A stretch of 64,000 nucleotides of DNA from Tuctoria greenei (Eukaryota; Streptophyta; Magnoliopsida; Poales; Poaceae): positions 72,869,751 to 72,933,750 of the forward strand of contig JAYESD010000001.1 in NCBI GenBank assembly GCA_036927565.1, read 5' to 3'. The notes under the pieces are model-generated. The model was given only the letters and a program-made list of their open reading frames with translations, was not told the DNA's origin and ran no database searches. Positions within the stretch are counted from its first letter, which is position 1. Every line of letters begins with the position of its first letter. Of this stretch, positions 58,195 through 64,000 are shown piece by piece. The position numbers and the translations under genes were made by a program.

Positions 58195-59660
58195 TCATCC
58201 TTTCGAAACACATTTCATCTCATCTTTATCCATTCTCTCGCGTATGTGGAACATGCCTTCGTCTTTTTTCCGATCTTCCATAATCTCCTCTTGTATCGTA
58301 GGGATGAGAGCAAGGTTATATAATGTTCCATTTGGAACCAAGTTCAAACTCGGATCGTCCTCTTCCATCGGAGTACTAGACAAATTGTTGACATGTGACT
58401 TGCGGCTTATCGCATCGGCAACCAAATTCTCCTTGTCTGGATGGTAGTGAATTTCAATCTCACAACCTTTGATCAGCTCTAGCCATCTCCGTTGCCGCAT
58501 ACTCAACTCCTTTTGAGTGAAGATATATTTCAAGCTCTTGTGATTAGTGTAGAGATGTATTAGATTATCTAGTAAATAGTGTCTCCATATTTATAGTGCA
58601 AGCACCACGGCAGCGAGCTCAAGGTCATGAGTTGGATAATGTTGCTCATGATTCCAGAGCTGCCATTATCCATATATGATCACACGTCCTTCTTGCATTA
58701 ATACACATCCGAAATCAATGCCAGACACATCTAAATATACGTTGGAAGATTTGATCGTATCCGGCTGAGCTAGCACTAGAGCTGTTGTGAGATGTTTCAC
58801 CAATGTCTGAAAATCAACCTTACATGCCTTGCTCCAATAATATTTTAGTTTCCTTTTTCAGCGGCTCCATCATAGGGTTCACAATTTTTGAGAAGCTAAG
58901 AATGAACCTCTGATAATATCCGCTAATCCAAGAAAGCTTCAAACTTTGTGAACAAACCTTGGAGACTCCCATTTCAGCACTTGTACAATCTTGCATGGAT
59001 CAACAGCGATACCCTTAACTGAAATAATATGGCCCAGAAATGGCACATGATTGATCCAAAACTCGTACTTGCTTAATTTTGCATACAGATTGTGATCTCG
59101 CAATCGTTGGAGCATGATATGCAAGCGTTTGACGTGTTCTTCCTTTGATTTAGATTAAACCAGAATGTCGTCGATAAAGATCACGATAAATTTGTCCAAC
59201 TCTGGCATGAACATAGAATTCGTAAGATACATGAAGTGAGCCGGCACATTGGTAAGTCCAAATGACATGATGAGATATTCATAGAGCCCGTATCTCGTCG
59301 AGAATGCCATCTTTAGAATATCTCCCTGGCGGATCTGAATCTGATGACATCCGGACCAAGGATCCATCTTCGAGAATACTTTAGCACCCACTAGTTGATC
59401 GAATAAGATGTCAATGCGTGGTAGTGAATATTTATTCTTGATCATCACGGCATTGAGTGTACGATAGTCCACACATAGATGTAACATATTGTCTTTCTTC
59501 TTCACAAATAGTGTGGAGCAGCCCCAAGGCGATGATCTTGGGCGTATTAGACCTTTGTACAGCAGGTCCTTCAAATGTTCCTTCAACTCTGCTAATCAAT
59601 TTGGTGCCATCTTGTACAGCCTTCGAGAAACAGGTGTGGTTCCCGGAACAAGTTTAATCT
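58195..59660 (-). pseudogene. pol: Tekay-like reverse transcriptase and RNase H remnant
   Basis: RT is open at 59586-59155: LKDLLYKGLIRPRSSPWGC, CVDYRTLNAVMIKNKYSLPR and KMDPWSGCHQIQIRQGD. The catalytic box is FIDD at 59167-59178 (the F at position one is common in chromoviruses). A stop follows, then a thumb segment at 59124-58939 (LSKYEFWINHVPFLGHIIS). Much of the connection and early RNase H (58,930-58,540) is degraded. The RNase H end is open at 58533-58195: MKYIFTQKELSMRQRRWLEL and HYHPDKENLVADAISRK. Confidence 0.92.
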
Positions 59661-59756
59661 TGAAGTCTATGTCACTCTCTGGTGGCATTCCCTGTAAGTT
59701 GTTAGGAAACACGACGGACCAGGGTAATATATTCAAGCTTTGCAACCACGTACTGG

Positions 59757-59801
59757 GGAACTCTCTGGTCACTCTTTGTTAGGAAACTCTCTGGTCACTC
59801 T
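59757..59801 (-). repeat. 26-bp tandem duplication
   Basis: CTCTCTGGTCACTCT at 59761 and 59787, with shared flanks. Nearby, GCAACCACGTA(C/T)TGGGGAA also occurs twice, near 59,742 and 59,859. Both lie in the protease-RT linker. Confidence 0.85.
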
Positions 59802-60192
59802 CTACATTATATACTGCTGAAACTTGCTGAGATGGATCCACAAGATTCAATGTGTTGCAACCACGTATTGGGGAATTTAGTTGAACAGTCCGAGAGGCAA
59901 TGTCGAAGACAGCTCCATAATGTGTCAACCATGACATTCCCAAAATGAGATTACTCTTATGACCCTTGAGTATGATAAGACTCGCAGGATAGATTTTTCC
60001 ACCCATACATAGAGGGGCCCGGGAGATAATTTCATCGGCTGAAATCTTGCCTCCAGCTGAGCAGGTATGAAATGGACCCGTGAGGGTGATGAATGGTATT
60101 TGGTTTTCTAGAACAAAGGATTTGCTAATAAAATTATGAGTGGCATCGGAATCAAAGAGAATGAAAGTTTGTTGCTCATGTAAAGTGAACAT
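59779..60192 (-). pseudogene. pol: Tekay-like aspartic protease remnant
   Basis: Open frame of 137 codons: FILFDSDATHNFISKSFV, where the expected DSGATH active site has glycine changed to aspartate (DSDATH); CMGGKIYPASLIILKGHKSN; and LILGMSWLTHYGAVFDIASR, the conserved ILGMDWL-type end with one change. It is uninterrupted, yet probably inactive because of the active-site change. Gag lies upstream and RT downstream, as expected. Confidence 0.88.
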
Positions 60193-60270
60193 GCCGGCTG
60201 AAACGGGTTTGCCTTCTGGAATGTCCTCAATTGCAGCATAGTTAACACTGCCAGACTTTGATAGATACTT

Positions 60271-61199
60271 CTACAGATGTTCATGGTGCTGGTCTGAGCT
60301 TTTGTGAGACGTCATATGGCTGCGGCTCTGCTCAGTTTCGTGACAACTCCATGCGAAAAGAACCATATACTTTCCTGTGAATTGAGGTGGGCAAAAATCA
60401 TGCGCAACTTGTTGTGGTAGAGCTGCACGCATAACATTTGGTTGCTGCTGTTGAGGTGTAGAAATTATTTGTGTCCTCTGCTGAGGTGGAGGGGCACAAG
60501 TAATTAGTTGCAGCTGTTGTTGTGATGGTTTCACCACGGACTGCATTTCCTGACCGGATGGCAAATAATACCACACCCGATATTTCTGAGGGATGCCACA
60601 ATTACTATCCGGTGATATGATTCTTTTATTCTCCACTCGAAGATGGGGATCCGCATCTTCCTGCCGAATAGAGGCATTCACCAATTTATGGTAACTTCCA
60701 TCATTTAATAAAGCCACTTTGACCTTAAGTGTAGCATTTAAATCTCGGAAGAAGTACTCACATTTTAGAACCTTATTGTCTACAAAATGAGTTGCATACT
60801 GCACCATGCGGTTGAACTCTTTGAAATATTCAATAACCCTCATTTCTCCTTGACTCAACTCTAAAAGTTCTTCATACTTGGCGCTTATAATCCTTGCAGG
60901 GATGTGACGAGCATGAAATGCATCGCATAATTCACTGCACATGACACAATGTCCTACTGACAGAGTGGTGAGATAATCTGACCACTAGGCTACAGTGAAC
61001 CCATGAAGCAGTTAAGCAACCAACAATGTCTTCTGGTACTCATCAAACTGAGATAGTTCAAATTTGAATTCTATAATATAGACCCATTGGTCGGCCTCCA
61101 CCGGATCATTCGCCTCCGTGAAAACTGGTGGTTGTGTTGAAAGAACTCCACATAGGATCTCCAAGTTGAATTATGTAGTCAAGCTTCCGAGGATCTGTA
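60271..61199 (-). pseudogene. gag: Tekay-like gag remnant, N-terminus cut by Copia-3
   Basis: Retrotrans_gag domain: FHARHIPARIISAKYEELLELSQG, VIEYFKEFNRMVQYATHFVD, then FRDLNATLKVKVALL. A glutamine/proline-rich segment (QQQQ runs, about 60,540-60,390) follows. The zinc knuckle expected after it is not clearly preserved. The part upstream of 60942 continues in degraded form to 61199, where Copia-3 begins. A minus-strand frame crossing that border (61300-61106) is a chimera of gag and LTR. Confidence 0.85.
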
Positions 61200-62957
61200 T
61201 GAGACCTATGTGTGCTAAATACATTGGCTAAGATGATGAAAGTTTTGAATACTGCCAAAACACCATTTTTTAACAAGGTCCGAGCTCCTGCAAAGTTCAA
61301 CTTGTTTTAGGTAGCTCCGGCAAGGTCCGACAACAGGTCCGACTTGTTTTGTGTACCTCCGGCAAGGTTCGACGTAATGTCTGACTTATTTTGGCTAGGT
61401 TCGAGGTCCGACTTGCTATGTCTAGGTCCGACATGTTTTTGCTAGCTCCGACTCTCGATTCGACTAGCTTTGGTTAGCTCCGGCGCTAGGTCTGACTAGC
61501 TTTGGTTGGCTCTAACGCTAGATCCTGCTAGCTTTGGTAAGCTCCGATTCTAGGTCCGGTTAGTTTTGGCAAGGTCCGGTGCTAGATTGCAATGGTTCTG
61601 CTTTTAATTTACAATGTTTCGAACTTGCTTTACACTTATGGAAAGTTGTATTAGTATTATTTTACTAAGTTTCTGATGCTTTATGGTTGATATCATTTTG
61701 CTATGGTTTGCAACATGCTTATGTGAGGTGCTCACGTAAGGTGTTGTGGTATTGGAACTAACGTGAGTCAAGTCGAGGACTTGTCCTCGGAAGTATTAGT
61801 AGTTTATTCATGTGCAGGTGTTGCTTGAGTTCAAGACGTGGCTAGTGATAGGATCCATTGAAATTTTCTTAGGGAGAAGATGAGGTTCAACAACCAAGTT
61901 CTGGAGGAATTGTGGTTGAGTTGATCGGGAGGTCACGCAGCGTGTTTGAATAAAGAACAATGCATATGAAGGTATCATGGACATTATTGGAAGATGTTTG
62001 CATGCGTGCAAGTAGTGCATGGATGTGGCAACATGGTTCCAAGGAGTGATGAAGAGAAGTGGACGTAAAAAATTGGTCGGAAAGGTCCAACCGACTAGGT
62101 TATGGACTTAGGCTGCGGCTGAGTCGGGTTTGACTCGAATATGGAAAGATTTGAGTTTGTTATAATAGGATTTCGTGTGGGTCACGAACTTGACTTATTT
62201 TTAGGATTGTGGGATATGTTCCTAAGGTGTTTTTAAGTATTAATATTGCTTCTATCTCCGTAAAGAAAAGTCTTGAGTAGTTATGGAAAGTTTCGGTCGA
62301 AACTAAGTAGGATACGAGTCCTAGTTTGGTTTGGGTTGGTCTCATGGCTGGTTATATAAGCAAGAGAGACCATATCTCATGGTAGACGGACTTTGGACTG
62401 CTCCTCTCGTGTTCTATTGATTAAAGGTCATAGTTTAAAGGAACTTTTTTGCCTTGTTCGTTCGACTTGTTTCAGACAGGTTTTTCTCATCGAGTTTCTG
62501 CATAGCACTACCTTACTTCAGTGGTTTTATCATAACTCGAGTTTTACAGTTCTAATTGATGTGATTATTTTTGAATTGTCTTCAAAACTTGATTATCTAT
62601 CATCTATGAAAAATTAACGGTCATTGGATTTGTGATTTCTGATCTACACACGTCTCTTTGCAGTGCTGCAAATCTATTTTTACTCGGCTAGAACATATTG
62701 ACCTCTGTTCGATCTTTCGATCGTAACATGAGTTATTCTCGACGGATTTTCATGATTCTTATTTTATCACAATATATAATGGTTTTATCACAATATATAA
62801 TGGTTTTATCACAATTGATCACATTTAGATTAGTCACGCACAAGATTTCTTTATCAGATCAATTTTGTATCGAGGGGTTTTCGTTGCTTCCGCTAACAAA
62901 AGTTTTAATCTACCATTCACCCCCTCTGGTAGCTTTATCTGTGCTCTTCGATCCTAA
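61200..62957 (+). repeat. Copia-3 5' LTR
   Basis: About 1758 bp, TGAGACCTATGTGTGC...CGATCCTAA. The final CA is lost by a small deletion. TATATAAG at 62353-62360. The AGCTCCGGC/AGGTCCGAC motif block lies at about 61,275-61,590. Confidence 0.92.
62762..62816 (+). repeat. 21-bp tandem repeat in the Copia-3 LTR
   Basis: TTTTATCACAATATATAATGG at 62762 and 62783, with a partial third unit at 62804. It is not seen at the matching place in the other family LTRs, so it is a private expansion. Confidence 0.88.
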
Positions 62958-62960
62958 ATT

Positions 62961-62972
62961 TGGTATCAGAGC
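62961..62972 (+). promoter_or_regulatory. Copia-3 primer binding site
   Basis: TGGTATCAGAGC, the exact complement expected for the initiator methionine tRNA 3' end, three bases after the LTR. Confidence 0.95.
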
Positions 62973-63019
62973 AAAGGTGCTTTAATCTTTGAGATTTGCA
63001 CGTGTTTTGAATAATCATC

Positions 63020-64000
63020 ATGGAGAAATACTCTGCCAAACCTTGTGTGTTTAGGTGTATTAATTTTGAGTTTGGAAGGCACGCATGGAGGCTTTCATCC
63101 AGGCGCAAGGCTTTGCAATATGGGAAAAGGTGTACAAGCCTTACAAAGTGCCATCAAACTATCAAGTTACAGCTACAAATATGAGAGATGTCGACAACAA
63201 CAACAAGGCTCGGAACTTGATCATACAAGGACTGACTCAAAGCAACTTTGACAGTGTTGCTCACCTCCGATCTGCATACAATGTTTGGAAAGCTCTATAT
63301 GATTACCACGAAGGATCCAACATGATCAAGGAGGTAAAGCAAAAAATGTTCAAAAAGGAGTACATGCGCTTTGAGATGCAACCAGGTGAGTCCATCGATG
63401 ACCTCTTTGCTCGCTTTAATAAAATTCTCAGCAACTTGCAAAGCGACAATGTTAATTTTTCAGATGCTGAAAATGCTAGGAAATTACTAAGTGCATTAGA
63501 ATTGTAAATTTGGGAAATGAAACTCACATCTATCCGTGAATCTACTGTCATGAGTACACTTACTTTAGATGTTCTATATTCTAAATTGAAAACACATGAA
63601 ATTGACATAATCTCACATAAGAACCCCAACAAGTCTCTTGCATTTGTTTCTTAACGTGACATGCCTAGCACCGACCAATCTTCATCTTGTGGAACACTTG
63701 CTTTGTTGTCCTCTCTATCCCTTAAAAAATTGAAGAGTTTCTAGAGAAAGAACTTGCACTGGTCACTACTCGGTTCTCAAAAGCATTGCAAAATGACAAC
63801 TAGAAGGAGAGGAAGTGTCGGACCCCAAAGATGCTTCGAATGTGGTAACATCCACATTTTTTTCACACGTATTGCCCTAACCTTTCAGGTACTACTTCTC
63901 GTGACGAAAAGCAAACAAGGATGAATCACTCCTCTGCAAACAACAACAAGAAAAAAGACGGGTTTCACAGGATGCCAATAGGTAAATAGTTTATATCCTC
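63020..64000 (+). pseudogene. gag: Copia-3 gag remnant
   Basis: The start chosen is ATG 63020 (MEKYSAKPCVF), shared with Copia-2. A one-base loss near 63,072 shifts frame, so the longest open part begins at an internal ATG, 63085. Capsid segment: MRDVDNNNKARNLIIQGLTQ and YMRFEMQPGESIDDLFARF. A stop at 63505-63507 follows LLSALEL. The reading then goes on as TSIRESTVMSTLTLDVLY and HEIDIISHKN, with stops near 63,652 and 63,740. The first knuckle cysteines (CFECG, near 63,835) remain, but the rest of the knuckle is disrupted. The second knuckle and pol are outside the window. Confidence 0.9.

Larger units (their letters stand above)
52865..61199 (-). mobile_element. Tekay/Del-like chromovirus, 5' end cut by Copia-3
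   Basis: Read on the minus strand: part of gag, protease, RT, RNase H, integrase with C-terminal chromodomain, a polypurine tract (AAGGGGAAAGGGA) and a 3967-bp 3' LTR. The chromodomain and the very long LTR place it with Tekay/Del chromoviruses. Gag is interrupted at 61199/61200 by Copia-3, so the 5' LTR lies right of the window. The bases CTGTA (61195-61199) are the expected left target duplication of Copia-3. Confidence 0.9.
61200..64000 (+). mobile_element. Copia-3: SIRE-like copia element, right part outside the window
   Basis: 5' LTR, methionine-tRNA primer site and the first part of gag, in the same family as Copia-1 and Copia-2. It inserted into the gag of the Tekay-like element. CTGTA (61195-61199) should recur after its 3' LTR, beyond the window. 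Confidence 0.93.

Overview
The window is plant nuclear DNA made almost entirely of transposable elements. I recognise no intact host gene, rRNA, tRNA or CRISPR array. The element set points to a flowering plant and fits a grass best: a SIRE/Maximus-like Ty1/copia family with a methionine-tRNA-type primer site, Tat-, Athila- and Tekay/Del-type Ty3/gypsy elements, and a CACTA DNA transposon. The grass assignment is inference from overall character. Every coding region is broken, so this is an old heterochromatin-like repeat block.

Layout, left to right. 1-5133 is the 3' part of a copia element (Copia-1, +). It abuts a truncated LTR of the same family in the opposite orientation (5134-6456). 6457-6985 is an unassigned stretch rich in GGACTAGTCC-type motifs. 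6990-7475 is a fragment of a CACTA TNP2-like transposase (-). A CACTA terminus with its subterminal repeats ends at 52746, so 7534-50835 is best read as one insertion complex inside that CACTA element.

The complex is nested. Element A (+, LTRs 7534-8250 and 50104-50835, about 4.7 kb of interior with no recognisable pol) holds two insertions. One is a complete Copia-2 (-, 10041-21387, target duplication CTCGG). The other is an Athila-like gypsy (-, 22833-48562). The 3' LTR of that gypsy is split by a Tat-type gypsy (+, 22919-39896, target duplication CAAGG). The Tat element in turn carries two LTR-only insertions: 23161-24852 (AGGAG), which contains a nearly perfect 1.48-kb palindrome, and 27317-30087 (GTGTC).

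The Tat element encodes gag, protease, RT, two RNase H domains and integrase on the + strand. Between pol and the 3' LTR it carries a long antisense gene (38615 to 35331, -) with a recognisable 78-bp GT-AG intron.

From 52865 to 61199 lies a chromovirus (Tekay/Del-like, -) with a 4-kb LTR, chromodomain, integrase, RT/RNase H, protease and part of gag. A third copy of the copia family (Copia-3, +, 61200 to the window end) cuts into that gag.

Order of events read from the nesting: CACTA, then element A, then Copia-2 and the Athila-like element, then the Tat element, then the two LTR-only insertions. The least eroded structure by eye is the palindrome, with four mismatches seen in 734-bp arms.
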